Source: an uncultured Opitutia bacterium (GTDB taxonomy: Bacteria; Verrucomicrobiota; Verrucomicrobiia; Opitutales; UBA953). From it: DNA of 42,823 nt. The stretch lies in the NCBI GenBank assembly GCA_903860195.1, contig CAIOPO010000022.1, forward strand, positions 1 to 42,823, given 5' to 3'. Made by a program: the position numbers and the translations under genes. Numbering within the stretch: the stretch's first letter is position 1; each line of letters opens with the position of its first letter. The notes under the pieces were generated by a model. It had not been told where the DNA came from and did not search any database. It worked only from the letters and a program-made list of their open reading frames with translations. This document shows, one piece after another, positions 25,694 to 35,000 of this stretch.

Positions 25694-26475
25694 CAACGAC
25701 CATGCGCCGCCTCCTCTCCCTGCTCACCTTCGGCCTCATGACCGCCCAGGCTTCAGCCGCCGACACGCGTCTCTTCGAGATGCGCGTCTACTTCGCGAAC
25801 GAAGGCCGTCTGGACGCCCTGCATGCGCGCTTCCGGGACCACACGATGAAGCTCTTTGAAAAGCACGGGATGACGAACCTCGGGTACTACGTGCCCGCCG
25901 GCGCCAACCCCGAGCGCAAGCTGGTCTACTTCCTGGCCTACCCCGACCGCGCGGCACGTGACGCCGCCTGGAAGGGCTTCGGGAGCGATCCTGCCTGGAA
26001 GAAGGCTTTTGAGGAGTCTCACAAGGACGGAGTCATCGTCGCGCGGGTGGAGAACGCCTTCCTGACCGCTACCGATTACTCCTACCTCGCCCAGGCCAAG
26101 AACTACGGCCAGGGCGCCTGGGAGCTGCGCACCTACACGACGGAGGCCGGACGGCTCGAGAACCTCAACGCCCGCTTCCGGGACCACACGGTGAGGCTGT
26201 TCGAGAAGCACGGCATGACCAATGTCTGCTACTGGAACCTCGCCGAGAGCCAGAAGGGCGCCAAGAACTCCTACGTCGCCGGGAACACGCTGATCTACCT
26301 CCTGACTCACAAGTCCGAGGACGCCGCCAAGGCCAGCTTCGGCGCCTTCCGCGCCGACCCTGCCTGGATCGCCGCCAAGGAGGCCTCCGAAAAGAAGGCC
26401 GGCGGCTCGCTCACCGTGAAGGACGGGGTGAAGTCGGAGTTCCTCGTGCCGACCGACTATTCGCCGGTTCGGTAA
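25690..26475 (+). CDS. Secreted protein with two NIPSNAP domains
   Basis: 261 residues. ATG 25690 overlaps the binding-protein stop as ATGA; ATG 25702 would give a cleaner signal peptide, MRRLLSLLTFGLMTAQASA. Two NIPSNAP repeats follow, about residues 25-130 and 143-258. They share the strings ARFRDHT, LFEKHGMTN and the ending TDYS, and are visibly similar at DNA level too (CGCTTCCGGGACCACACG in both). NIPSNAP is a ferredoxin-like dimeric alpha/beta barrel. Secreted tandem versions are frequent in Planctomycetes and Verrucomicrobia, but the role is not known. As the last gene of the esterase-DUF1080-ABC operon it may bind or modify the transported compound. Pfam-level identity is firm, function is not. 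Confidence 0.86.
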   Translation: MTTTMRRLLSLLTFGLMTAQASAADTRLFEMRVYFANEGRLDALHARFRDHTMKLFEKHGMTNLGYYVPAGANPERKLVYFLAYPDRAARDAAWKGFGSDPAWKKAFEESHKDGVIVARVENAFLTATDYSYLAQAKNYGQGAWELRTYTTEAGRLENLNARFRDHTVRLFEKHGMTNVCYWNLAESQKGAKNSYVAGNTLIYLLTHKSEDAAKASFGAFRADPAWIAAKEASEKKAGGSLTVKDGVKSEFLVPTDYSPVR

Positions 26476-26564
26476 GCCAGACCCAGGACAAGACCAAGGC
26501 CAGGGCCCGATCTTCAACTCCTCTCCTTACTAGCCATGGCCCGAGCCCCAGTCCTATCCCTGCA

Positions 26565-27947
26565 ATGAGCAGCTCCCGTCGTCGCTTCCTGACCTCCTCT
26601 TTGCTGGGCCTGGGTGCGGTCGGCGGCATGGCCAAAGAGTCTCCTGTACCCGGCACTTTCACCGAACCCGCACGGACCCTGTCGATCGATGACTGGGCCG
26701 ACGTCATCGTCTGCGGCTCCGGCCCCGCCGGGGTGACCGCCGCCATCGCCGCCGCCCGCGCCGGCGCCAAGGTGAGGCTGTTCGAGACGCACGGCTCGCT
26801 GGGCGGAGTCTGGACGTCCTCGCTGCTCGGCTACCTGCTCGATTTCGACAAGCCGGGCTTCAATCAGGAACTGGTCGGTCTGCTGCGCAAACGCGACGCC
26901 ATCAACGGCAAGGGGGTCAACGACATCTCCTATCACCCCGAGGAGATGAAGCTGGTCCTGGATGAACTCTGTACGGAGGCCGGAGTCAGGATCCACCTGC
27001 ACACACGCATCGCGTCAGTCATCAAGGAAGGACGCAGGGTGACGGGCGTGATCACCGAATCTAAATCCGGGCGGCAGGCCTGGCGGGGCAAGGTGGTCGT
27101 CGACACCACGGGCGACGGCGACGTGGGCGCCCTCGCCGGAAACGGCTTCGAACTGGGGATGGAGAAATCCTGCCCATGTCAGCCGATGAGCCTGTGCGCC
27201 CTGCTCACCTGCGATGACGTCAGAGCGCTGAACGGTTACATCCGGTTCGGCGACGGCTTTGACAACCCCGACCGTTATGGCCACAAGAAGCGCCTGCTGG
27301 CGGAGATGCGTCGGGCCGGAGCGGACCCGAGCTATCAGGCGCCGACCTTCTTCCCCGTCCGGGACAATCTCATACTGGCCATGATCAACCATGAGTATGG
27401 CGTGAACGCGACCGACGCCGAAGCGGTCACCGCGGCCACCCTCCGGGCCAGGGCGGAGGTCAACACGCTGGTGAGGGCCTTGCGCGGACTGGGCGGCCCC
27501 TGGAAGGGACTCCAGGTCGTCGCCACGGCCGAGCAGATCGGCGTACGCGACGGACGCAGGCTGGCCGGACGCTACACGGTCGTGAAGGACGACGTCGCCG
27601 GCGGAGCCCGGCACGACGACGCGGTGGTCCGGGCGACCTTCTCCGTGGACGTGCACGCGCTGACCAAGGAGAAATCGGCCTACTCGAACATGGGCGTGAA
27701 AGTAAAGCCTTACGACATCCCGCTTCGGGCGCTCATCGCCCGTGATGTCGACGGACTGATGATGGCGGGTCGCTGCATCAGCGGCGACTTCATCGCCCAC
27801 GCGAGCTACCGTGTGACCGGCAACGCCGTCGCCATGGGAGAGGCAGCTGGCACGGCGGCCGCTCTAGCCGCGGACAGGCGCCTGCTGCCGCACGAAATAG
27901 CCTGGGCGGATGCCGCCGCGCTGCTGCCCAAGGTCAGGCGGAACTGA
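26565..27947 (+). CDS. Tat-exported FAD-dependent oxidoreductase (PF12831 type)
   Basis: 460 residues. The N-terminus SSSRRRFLTSSLLGLGAVGGM is a twin-arginine leader. The FAD-binding Rossmann motif VIVCGSGPAGVTAAIAAARAG starts near residue 47, with the acidic end of the second strand at RLFE. A middle motif VVVDTTGDGDVGALAG near 170 and a C-terminal DGLMMAGRCISGDFIAHASYRVTGNAVAMGEAAGTAAAL close the FAD site, as in FAD_oxidored family proteins. The Tat route fits export with flavin already bound. It probably oxidises a small organic molecule in the periplasm; the substrate is unknown. It lies 89 bases after the NIPSNAP gene, so it may be a separate transcription unit. The stop is seven bases from the convergent Gfo/Idh/MocA stop. 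Confidence 0.85.
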   Translation: MSSSRRRFLTSSLLGLGAVGGMAKESPVPGTFTEPARTLSIDDWADVIVCGSGPAGVTAAIAAARAGAKVRLFETHGSLGGVWTSSLLGYLLDFDKPGFNQELVGLLRKRDAINGKGVNDISYHPEEMKLVLDELCTEAGVRIHLHTRIASVIKEGRRVTGVITESKSGRQAWRGKVVVDTTGDGDVGALAGNGFELGMEKSCPCQPMSLCALLTCDDVRALNGYIRFGDGFDNPDRYGHKKRLLAEMRRAGADPSYQAPTFFPVRDNLILAMINHEYGVNATDAEAVTAATLRARAEVNTLVRALRGLGGPWKGLQVVATAEQIGVRDGRRLAGRYTVVKDDVAGGARHDDAVVRATFSVDVHALTKEKSAYSNMGVKVKPYDIPLRALIARDVDGLMMAGRCISGDFIAHASYRVTGNAVAMGEAAGTAAALAADRRLLPHEIAWADAAALLPKVRRN

Positions 27948-27954
27948 CGCGAGG

Positions 27955-29214
27955 TCAGGCCTTGCCGGGAACGGTCGGCTTCTCCTCGGGCAAGGTCACC
28001 TTGCCGCCCTCGAAATCAGCCGGGGCCGGCGAAAGGGTCAGGTTGTACCACGGTGACTGGGCGTCGCGGGTGAGGTCGGTCCAGCGCACCATGTCGCCGG
28101 TGTAGGACGAGATGCGCCCCATGATGGCGACCATCGTCGAATCCGCGATCTGGCGGGCCTCGTTGAGTGGCTTGCCCGTGAGGACGCTGCGAATGAGATC
28201 GACGTGCTCCTGCACCATGGCGTTGTCGGTGTCGAACTTCACCTCGGGCTCCTGCAGTTTGCGGCCCGCCGGAGGCTTGATCCTGCCTCCGCCGAAACAG
28301 GAACCGTCGGCGCCGGTGAACATCTCGCCCACCCTGCCCCAGGTGCCGGCGAGCTGTCGGCACTGGCTGTGGATGTGCACGTCATCGCCGAAATCGAAGT
28401 CCACGCTGAAGAAATCGAACTGGTTTCCGGTCTCGCGACGGGCACGCCCGCCGAAGCCCACCGCGGAGACCGGAGGCCGGCCGAGATACCAGACCGCGAC
28501 GTCGAGATTATGGACGTGCTGCTCGACGATGTGATCGCCGGACATCTCGGTGAAATTGAGCCAGTTGCGCGCCAGATAGTCGGCCGCAGACTCCCCGGCG
28601 GTGCGCCGCTTGATCCATGGCACGACGCCGTTCCACTGCACGACTCCGCCGCGGATCGGACCGATGGCGCCCAGGTCGATGAGCATCTTGTTCTTCACGT
28701 AGGAGGCGGTGTGACGACGCTGGGTGCCGGCGACGACGGCCAGGCCCTTGGTCCGGGCGACCTCGCCGGTCGCGATGACGGCACGGGCTCCGACCGGATC
28801 GACGGCCACGGGCTTTTCGATGAAGCAATGCTTGCCGGCCTCGACGGCGGCGGCGAAGTGCAACGGCCGGAAGGCGGGCGGCGTCGCCATCACGACGTAG
28901 TCGCAGCCGCTGGCGATGACCTTGCGGTAGGCGTCAAAGCCGTGGAAGCGGCGCTCAGGCGCAAGCTTGAGCCGGTCGCCGACGGCATCGGCCTGGGACT
29001 TGAAGGCGTCGCCGACGGCGGTGACCTCGGACTCGAGGTTCAGGACCTTGCAGGCCTCAAGGAAGTCGGAGATGGCGCCGTTGCCACGCCCGCCGCAGCC
29101 GATGAGACCGACCTTGATGCGCGGGCCGTTGCCGGCGGCGTAGGCGTTGCTGGCGGCCAGGGCGGCGCCGGCCAGGGCGGCGTTGCGGATGAAGTCACGA
29201 CGTGGGGTTTCCAT
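27955..29214 (-). CDS. Second Tat-exported Gfo/Idh/MocA family oxidoreductase
   Basis: 419 residues from ATG 29214, giving METPRRDFIRNAALAGAALAAS, a twin-arginine leader; the track's 60 extra N-terminal residues overlap the divergent gene and are rejected. The Rossmann motif VGLIGCGGRGN lies near residue 35, VMATPPAFRPLHF near 110 and the dinucleotide/catalytic EKPVAVDP near 130. A mid-region TEMSGDHIVEQHVHNLDVAVWYLG carries the family's catalytic-type Asp and His. It is only distantly similar to the Gfo protein at 316-1701: spacing and C-terminal halves differ. It probably oxidises a sugar or cyclitol in the periplasm, with bound NAD(P). It is divergent from the ClC-type gene, with start regions overlapping if that gene uses its GTG. 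Confidence 0.86.
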   Translation of the reverse strand: METPRRDFIRNAALAGAALAASNAYAAGNGPRIKVGLIGCGGRGNGAISDFLEACKVLNLESEVTAVGDAFKSQADAVGDRLKLAPERRFHGFDAYRKVIASGCDYVVMATPPAFRPLHFAAAVEAGKHCFIEKPVAVDPVGARAVIATGEVARTKGLAVVAGTQRRHTASYVKNKMLIDLGAIGPIRGGVVQWNGVVPWIKRRTAGESAADYLARNWLNFTEMSGDHIVEQHVHNLDVAVWYLGRPPVSAVGFGGRARRETGNQFDFFSVDFDFGDDVHIHSQCRQLAGTWGRVGEMFTGADGSCFGGGRIKPPAGRKLQEPEVKFDTDNAMVQEHVDLIRSVLTGKPLNEARQIADSTMVAIMGRISSYTGDMVRWTDLTRDAQSPWYNLTLSPAPADFEGGKVTLPEEKPTVPGKA

Positions 29215-30458
29215 GGGGGTTAGGGGTTGAGCCAAAGATTGGCAGGGACATCTTCCGACGCAAACCTCTCTCCGCTTTGGATTCAGCCCCGCCCCCATCC
29301 GCCGGCCCCCTCCGTTTCCTCCTCGCCTGGACCGGAGTGGTCGTGGCGTGTGCGGCGTGCGGGTCGGGCTTTCTCCACGGCCTGAGGGCAGCAAGTCTGG
29401 CCTTCAATAATCACCCTTGGTTGCTGTATGCCCTGCCCGGAATGGGTCTGCTCTCGGTCTGGCTCTACCGCAATTGGGCCAGGACGGCGGACGGGGGCAT
29501 GCGACGCGTGCAGGAATCGTTCGAAGGAGGCGGCCCCTTGGCGGGCTCAACCGCACCGGCCATCATCGTCACGACTCTGCTTTCCCACCTTGGCGGAGCG
29601 TCCGTCGGACGCGAGGGGACGGCCGTGCAAATGGGCGCCGGACTGGCCGACGCCGCCTCCCTGCGCATCAGCGCCGCACCGCAGATGCGTCAGACGCTGC
29701 TGCTCTGCGGGATCGCCGCAGGTTTTTCAGCCGTCTTCGGCACTCCTCTCGCCGGGGCAGTCTTCGCCTTGGAATTCATGCGTCGTGCCAGCTGGGCCTT
29801 CATCCCTTGCTTGGGCGCCTCATGGGCGTCGGACTTCATAGCCCGCAAGGCCTTGTTCGCGCCCCATGAAGACTATCGTCTGCCTTTTGCGCCTGACCTC
29901 GGGGCCGAAACCTTCCTCTGGGCCGCCGCGATCGGTGTCATCGCTTCCTTGGCCGCGGCATTTTACCTGCAGATTCTCCGCCTGCGGGGCAGGATTGAGA
30001 CCGCCTTCCCCGACCCCTACCTCCGGGTGGCCGTCGGAGGCGTTTTCGTGGTCTTACTGCTCCTTCCCGAAGGCGGGCGAAACTTCTCCGGACTGGGGCT
30101 GCAACTGATTGACGCCTCTTTCCTCACCGCCCTGCCTCTTCCGGTCTTCCTGCTCAAACTGGTGATCACGGCCGCCTGTGTCCTCTTCGGCTTCAGAGGG
30201 GGAGAGGTCACGCCCTTGCTGGCCGCAGGGGCGGCCCTGGGCAGCGCCCTAGGGGCATGGATCGGCCTGCCTGTCGCCCAGAGCGCCGCCCTGGGCATGG
30301 TGGCCCTCTTCGCCGGAGCGGGCAAGGTGCCGCTCACCTGCGTTGCCCTCGCGGCGGAGCTCTTCCACCCCTTGATGGCCCTGCCGGCCCTCGCGGCCTG
30401 CGTCATCAGCGCATTTCTCACCCGCCCGGACGGACTTTATCACCGAAAGCGGGATTGA
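29202..30458 (+). CDS. ClC-family chloride channel/transporter
   Basis: 418 residues if GTG 29202 is used. That start overlaps the divergent oxidoreductase start by 13 bases, and TTG 29277, giving MDSAPPPSAGPLRFLLAW, may be the true start. About ten to eleven hydrophobic segments are visible. ClC landmarks: LGGASVGREGTAVQMG near residue 136, containing the gating Glu of GREGP (Pro here Thr), AVFGTPLAGAVFALEFM near 177, where the second Glu of the E. coli FNAPLAGxxFxxEEM motif is Phe, and GEVTPLLAAGAALGSALGA near 330. Loss of the internal proton glutamate suggests a channel or a differently coupled transporter instead of a 2:1 chloride/proton antiporter. The GSGIP motif near the N-terminus is not recognisable. 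Physiological role unknown. Confidence 0.82.
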   Translation: MGFPWGLGVEPKIGRDIFRRKPLSALDSAPPPSAGPLRFLLAWTGVVVACAACGSGFLHGLRAASLAFNNHPWLLYALPGMGLLSVWLYRNWARTADGGMRRVQESFEGGGPLAGSTAPAIIVTTLLSHLGGASVGREGTAVQMGAGLADAASLRISAAPQMRQTLLLCGIAAGFSAVFGTPLAGAVFALEFMRRASWAFIPCLGASWASDFIARKALFAPHEDYRLPFAPDLGAETFLWAAAIGVIASLAAAFYLQILRLRGRIETAFPDPYLRVAVGGVFVVLLLLPEGGRNFSGLGLQLIDASFLTALPLPVFLLKLVITAACVLFGFRGGEVTPLLAAGAALGSALGAWIGLPVAQSAALGMVALFAGAGKVPLTCVALAAELFHPLMALPALAACVISAFLTRPDGLYHRKRD

Positions 30459-30509
30459 GACGCTGGCGGTCCTCACTCCGGCAGGCATGATTAAGGGAGC
30501 CGCAGCTCC

Positions 30510-30899
30510 ATGTGCGCCACAATCAAAGCCCCCGAGATCCTTAAGTCGCCCGAGACCAGGACGGATGACCGAACCGAACCCCTGGTGCCCGTGGTGGTGC
30601 ATTTCACGTGCGACCCATTTTATGCCGACGCCATGCGCGTCTGGAGAACGACCTACCTCCTGGACCTTGATTCAGCTCACCGGAGTGAACTGATCGACAA
30701 GAAGAACATCACCTACGCCCCGAACTGGACCTTCGTGCAATACGGGGCCAGTCACCGCTTCACCCTCTACTTCGCTCCTCTGCCCAAGCGGGTCATCCAG
30801 TTCGACCTCAGGGAGATCATCCCCCAGCCCGGCGGCTGGCACATCCAGGGCATCCGTCGTAATCGCGAGGACGTGTATCAGGTCCGGCTGCCGAACTGA
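30510..30899 (+). CDS. Conserved-looking hypothetical protein
   Basis: 129 residues, family not recognised. The ATG at 30510 is preceded by AAGGGAG at about ten bases, a better ribosome-binding site than most genes here have. There is no signal peptide or membrane segment. The first 25 residues are polar and probably disordered. The rest has alternating hydrophobic and aromatic residues (VVVHFTCDPFYADAMRVW, NWTFVQYGASHRFTLYFAP) suggesting a small beta-rich domain, with VIQFDLREIIPQPGGWHIQGI near the end. Base composition and codon choice look like the neighbours. It lies 51 bases after the ClC-type gene on the same strand and converges with the TauE/SafE gene. Real-gene status rests on the ribosome-binding site and well-formed protein. 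Confidence 0.6.
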   Translation: MCATIKAPEILKSPETRTDDRTEPLVPVVVHFTCDPFYADAMRVWRTTYLLDLDSAHRSELIDKKNITYAPNWTFVQYGASHRFTLYFAPLPKRVIQFDLREIIPQPGGWHIQGIRRNREDVYQVRLPN

Positions 30900-30927
30900 G
30901 GAAGACCGACGCAGGCCCGGACGGGGC

Positions 30928-31680
30928 TCAATTCGGCCAAAGCAGCCTCAGGACGATGCCCAGGACGACGACGAGGAACACGACGCGGATGAAAGCCGCA
31001 CCATGCTTGAGAACCAGGCCGGTGCCGAGGCGCACTCCGATCATCTGGCCGGCCACCATCACGGCCGCGGGCAGGACGGCCACATGGCCGAGGCAGGCGA
31101 AGACGATGAGCGAGCCGACGTTGCTCGCGAGGTTGACGGCTTTGGTGTAGGCGTTCGCCCGCGTGAGCTCCTGACCCAGCAGCGCCACCAGCGCCAGAAT
31201 CCAGAAGGCGCCGGTGCCCGGCCCGAAGAAGCCGTCATAAAATCCGAGACTGAGACCGAAGAGCCAGGAGAAGACGGCTGCGTCAAGGCGAGCCCTGGTC
31301 TCCGCGAGTCCCAGCCGCGGACTGATGGCGACGTAGATGACGACGGCCAGCAGCATCCAAGGGATGATGACCCTGAGGACGTCGTTGCTGATCAGGGTCA
31401 GGGTCCACACGCCGACGGCCGACCCGATGAATGACAAGAGAACGGCCAGCCGCACTTCACTCCAGCTGACCAGGCCGGCGCGGGCATAACGCATCACCGC
31501 CAGGGTCGTTCCGCAGGAACTCTGGGCCTTGTTGGTGCCCAGCGCCAGTTGCGGAGGCAAACCGACCCAGAGCAGGGTCGGCACGGTGATCAGTCCGCCT
31601 CCGCCTGCGATGGAATCGATGAACCCTCCCAACAGGCCCGCTGCGAAGAGCAGCAACAGTGACGACAGGCCGAGTTCCAT
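30928..31680 (-). CDS. TauE/SafE (TSUP) family permease
   Basis: 250 residues with about eight membrane helices. The N-terminal LLGGFIDSIAGGGGLITVPTLL is the TSUP signature, and its repeat in the second half is LGFYDGFFGPGTGAFWILAL, both as in YfcA-type members. Family members move sulfite, sulfonates, thiosulfate or other small organic anions across the inner membrane. It lies 39 bases downstream of the Dabb gene on the same strand, and so may belong to the minus-strand series AraC regulator, giant ThuA/cytochrome protein, Dabb, TauE. The substrate cannot be assigned. Confidence 0.9.
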   Translation of the reverse strand: MELGLSSLLLLFAAGLLGGFIDSIAGGGGLITVPTLLWVGLPPQLALGTNKAQSSCGTTLAVMRYARAGLVSWSEVRLAVLLSFIGSAVGVWTLTLISNDVLRVIIPWMLLAVVIYVAISPRLGLAETRARLDAAVFSWLFGLSLGFYDGFFGPGTGAFWILALVALLGQELTRANAYTKAVNLASNVGSLIVFACLGHVAVLPAAVMVAGQMIGVRLGTGLVLKHGAAFIRVVFLVVVLGIVLRLLWPN

Positions 31681-31719
31681 GGTCCCGAAGGGATGCCCGT
31701 CCGGCTCAACCGCCGTCGG

Positions 31720-32016
31720 TCAGGCCTCGAAATCGAAGACGATCACCCTGGCCAGGTTGGGCACCACGATCTCCTTCACCCGTTCGTGTTCAGGGTGCGG
31801 CAGGTATTCGTCCCGGCTCTTCTGGGTGTCGAAGGTCATGACGAACCCGTGGGTGAAACCGTCATTGAGGCCCTCGGGGCTCTCGTAGGGGCCATGCTTC
31901 ATCGAGAGCAGACCGGGAATCTTCCCGACCATCCCGCGCATCTCGGCGAAGCAGCGGTCGATCTGGGCCTGGGTCACGCCCGGCTTGAAGATGAATGTTC
32001 CGTAATGGTAGACCAT
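31720..32016 (-). CDS. Dabb (stress-responsive A/B barrel) domain protein
   Basis: 98 residues from the ATG at 32016, giving MVYHYGTFIFKPGVTQAQID, the normal Dabb N-terminus; the track start at 32055 would run through the tandem 16-base repeat. The domain fills the protein: VYHYGTFIFKPG first strand, MKHGPYESPEGLNDGFTHGFVMTFD in the middle, and HPEHERVKEIVVPNL before the last strand. Dabb domains are dimeric ferredoxin-like barrels; some are enzymes (for example olivetolic acid cyclase, a plant member), most have no known role. It is cytoplasmic by appearance. It lies 57 bases after the giant gene and 39 before the TauE gene, all on the same strand. Confidence 0.88.
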   Translation of the reverse strand: MVYHYGTFIFKPGVTQAQIDRCFAEMRGMVGKIPGLLSMKHGPYESPEGLNDGFTHGFVMTFDTQKSRDEYLPHPEHERVKEIVVPNLARVIVFDFEA

Positions 32017-32025
32017 GGGATCAGT

Positions 32026-32057
32026 GGGCAAGGTGACAAGGGGGCACGGTGACAAGG
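32026..32057. repeat. Tandem 16-base direct repeat upstream of the Dabb gene
   Basis: GGGCAAGGTGACAAGG (32026-32041) is followed at once by GGGCACGGTGACAAGG (32042-32057), identical at 15 of 16 positions. It lies in the 57-base gap between the giant gene's stop and the Dabb ATG. It could be a regulator site or a small slippage duplication. Confidence 0.75.
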
Positions 32058-32073
32058 AAGAGCCCAGGGCGGC

Positions 32074-35000
32074 TCATCTTCCCGCCACCCAGCGGACGGA
32101 GTTGCTGAGCAGCCGCTTGAAGGCGGGGTTGGCATGGGCGGGCTCCGCATGGCCAAGGGTGATGTTCACGATGCGCGTACGGGAGTCCTTGGCCACCCAG
32201 ACGGTCGGGTAGTCGGCGGTCTGGCCGGGCTTGTCCCTCAGCTGGGGGCCGGTCAACGTGGCCAGAACCTGGGCGTTCTGGGGATGGGAGAGCACGGCCT
32301 GGTAGCTCTCGTCATTGATGGAGAAGTCGGCGACGCCGGCGGTCACCGGATGCGCCTTGTCGCGGATGACCACGGGCACGTCACCATGACCGTGACCGCG
32401 GGCGCCGCCGCAGACGAACCGTTCATTGTACTGGGGCGCATGTCCCCAATTGTACCAGGTGCCGGCGTGCAGGACGACGACCCCCTTCCCTGCGTCCGCA
32501 TAGGCGCTGAGCGCCTTCTGGAATTCAGCCGTCCCGAACTGGCCGTGATTGCCGCTGAAGACGAGCACGTCCGTCTCACCGATCAGGGCCAGGGCCTCGG
32601 CGAGGTTCGGGGTTCCGGCCACGTCGTGTCCGTCGGCCTTGAGCGTGGAGGCGTCGGAACCGAGGAAGAACTTGGGGAAGTCATGCGAGGAACCGGCACC
32701 GACGAGCAGCACGCGCAGCTGCCCGTCCTTGCGCGGACCGAACTTCTGCCCGAAGGCCCGGGTGGTCTTCGGATTGTCGGCGGGCAGCTGGTCGCTCGGA
32801 CCCTCGTCCTTGGCCTTCGCCTTCTTGCCCTTGCCCTTCGGCGCATCGCCGCCCTTGGCCCTGGGCGGGTTGGCGGGGCCGCCGGTCTCGACCGTGATGG
32901 CCACGGTGGTCGGGGCGATCTCCGTGTCCGCGCTCGTCAGGACGAGCTTCTCGATGACCTCGCCGCCTTCGACCGGCAGCACGAGCGTGCGCACCTGCCG
33001 GCCTTCGCCGTTGAGCAGCGAACGGGCGGACTTCGAGCCCGGGACGTCGCCCGTGCCGTTGTAGTCGGCGAAGTCCTTGGCGCCGTAGTAGACCTCCTTC
33101 TGGATCCGGCCGCCGAGGAAGTGCACTTCCGCGGTCATGGCGACGGTGTCGCCGCCGCCATGCGCGCCCCAGCCGCCGACCGCACCGAGGAAGTGGATGC
33201 GGGTGGCGGGCGAGCCGACGGGCACTTCGACGCGGTTGGTGAAGGACTTGGAGTAGGCGCCGCCGAAGGCGCCGCCCTTGAGCACGATCACGTTGCGTCC
33301 CTCCTTGGACTTGTCCGGATCGACCACCATGTAAGGCACGCCGTTGGCCTCCTGCTGCCCGAACTTGGCGAAAGGCAGCGTGTCGCGCTTGGCGCCCTTG
33401 CTGGCGTAGAGTCCGTCCTTGGTGGACGCGGTGAAGGCCGGTCCGAGGTCGAGCAGGCGGAACCGGCCGACGGTCACGCCTTCGGCCCGCACGGCCACGC
33501 TGCGGAGATAGGCGATGACGTTGCGGAGTCCGTCTGCTCCGAGCGACTCAAAGCCTTCGGGCATGAGCGAGTTGGGCGACTTGGCGCGCTGCGCCACTTC
33601 GGCGACCTTGAGCTCGGCGGACTGTCCGCCCGGCAGCTTGAGCTTCACGAAGGTGGGGTTCTCACTGGCGATGAGCGCGGAATACTGGGTTCCGTCCTTC
33701 ATGCGGATGTTCCAGGTGCGATGCTCGTCATCCACCATGCGGTTGGGGTCGACGATGTGCACCAGCATCTCCGCGGGCGGGTGCGAGCCGATGCCCTGGA
33801 GGTTCGGGCCGAACTCATTGCCCTGGTCGCCCACCTTGTGGCAGACGGCGCAGGCGGCGAGGAAGACCTCCTTGCCCTTGGCGACGTCGCCGGCCTTCTC
33901 GACCTCGGGACGCAGGCGCGAGACAAGGTCGTCCTTGGCCGGGCTGCTGCCGATGTTGAGCTTGGCGAGCACGGCCGCGGCGCGCTTCGCGACGGCGACG
34001 TCAGGATGACGGACGAGCTGGGAGGTCTGAAGCGGTCCGAGCTGCATCGGCGACACCGACTTGGCCTCCAGGGCGTCGATCAGCAGGCCGGCCCATTCGG
34101 AACGGCTGACCAGGGCGTTGAAGATCGCCGTGCGGGCGAGTCCGCCGGACCGGGGGAAGCCGGCGGCGAGCACCTTGCCGTAGGACAGGTCGCCGCTGGC
34201 CGAAAGCCCTTCGACGATCGCGCCGACGACCGATTCGGAGGCTCCGCCGGACACCGCCGAAGCGAGGGCCTGACGGACGGAAGCGTCCGTTGCCCGCAGG
34301 GCCACGAGGGTGCGGGCCGCGGACTCACGTGCGGCGGCGGGCGCGGACGAATCCGAAAGCAGCGGAATCAGCCGCTTCACCAAGGGCAGCAGCTCGGCGT
34401 TCAGAGAGCCGTCGGCGAACCAGCCCGCGGCCACGGAGGCGGCGGCGGAAGCCACGGAGGGTTCGGCCGCCAGCAGGCCGCGGAAAGCGTCCCGGACGGC
34501 GGCGGGATCGGAAGGGGCCGCGACCTTGCGCAGGGCGATCTCACGCATCAGCGCTGCCACGAGGGCCTTGTTGTCCGAGGACAAGGAGGCCCGCACGACG
34601 CGGGCCGCTGCATCCGGAGTGAGCGTGGCGGCGAGCGAGACCGCGAAATCTTCGCGGACAGGGGCCTTGCCGGACAGCATGACCTCGAGCGTGGAGGCGG
34701 GGTTGGCCGAAGCGGCCGCGGTGGCGGCGGCCGCCTCATGGGCGTTGGCCCAGGTGGACAGCAGCAGAGGACCGGCCTCGGCATCCAGCTCCGCCGCGCC
34801 CATGGCGCGCAAAGCCGCCAGGCGGACGCGGTCGTCCTTGTCCGCGATGCCCGCCTTGAGCGCGGCGGCGGGCAGGGAGAGGCGCGCGGCTTCGGCCACG
34901 AGGAAGGCGTTCTTGCGGACGGCGGCGGACGCGTCCTTCGCCGCGACGGCGAGCAGTCCGGGTTCGAGCCGGTCCAGACGCTGCAGCGCCCAGAGCGCGA

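Noticed and set aside
23678-25696. 672-codon minus-strand ORF antisense to the permease and binding-protein genes
   Set aside because: It is in register with both sense genes and has a low-complexity His/Asp/Gly-rich translation typical of shadow frames.
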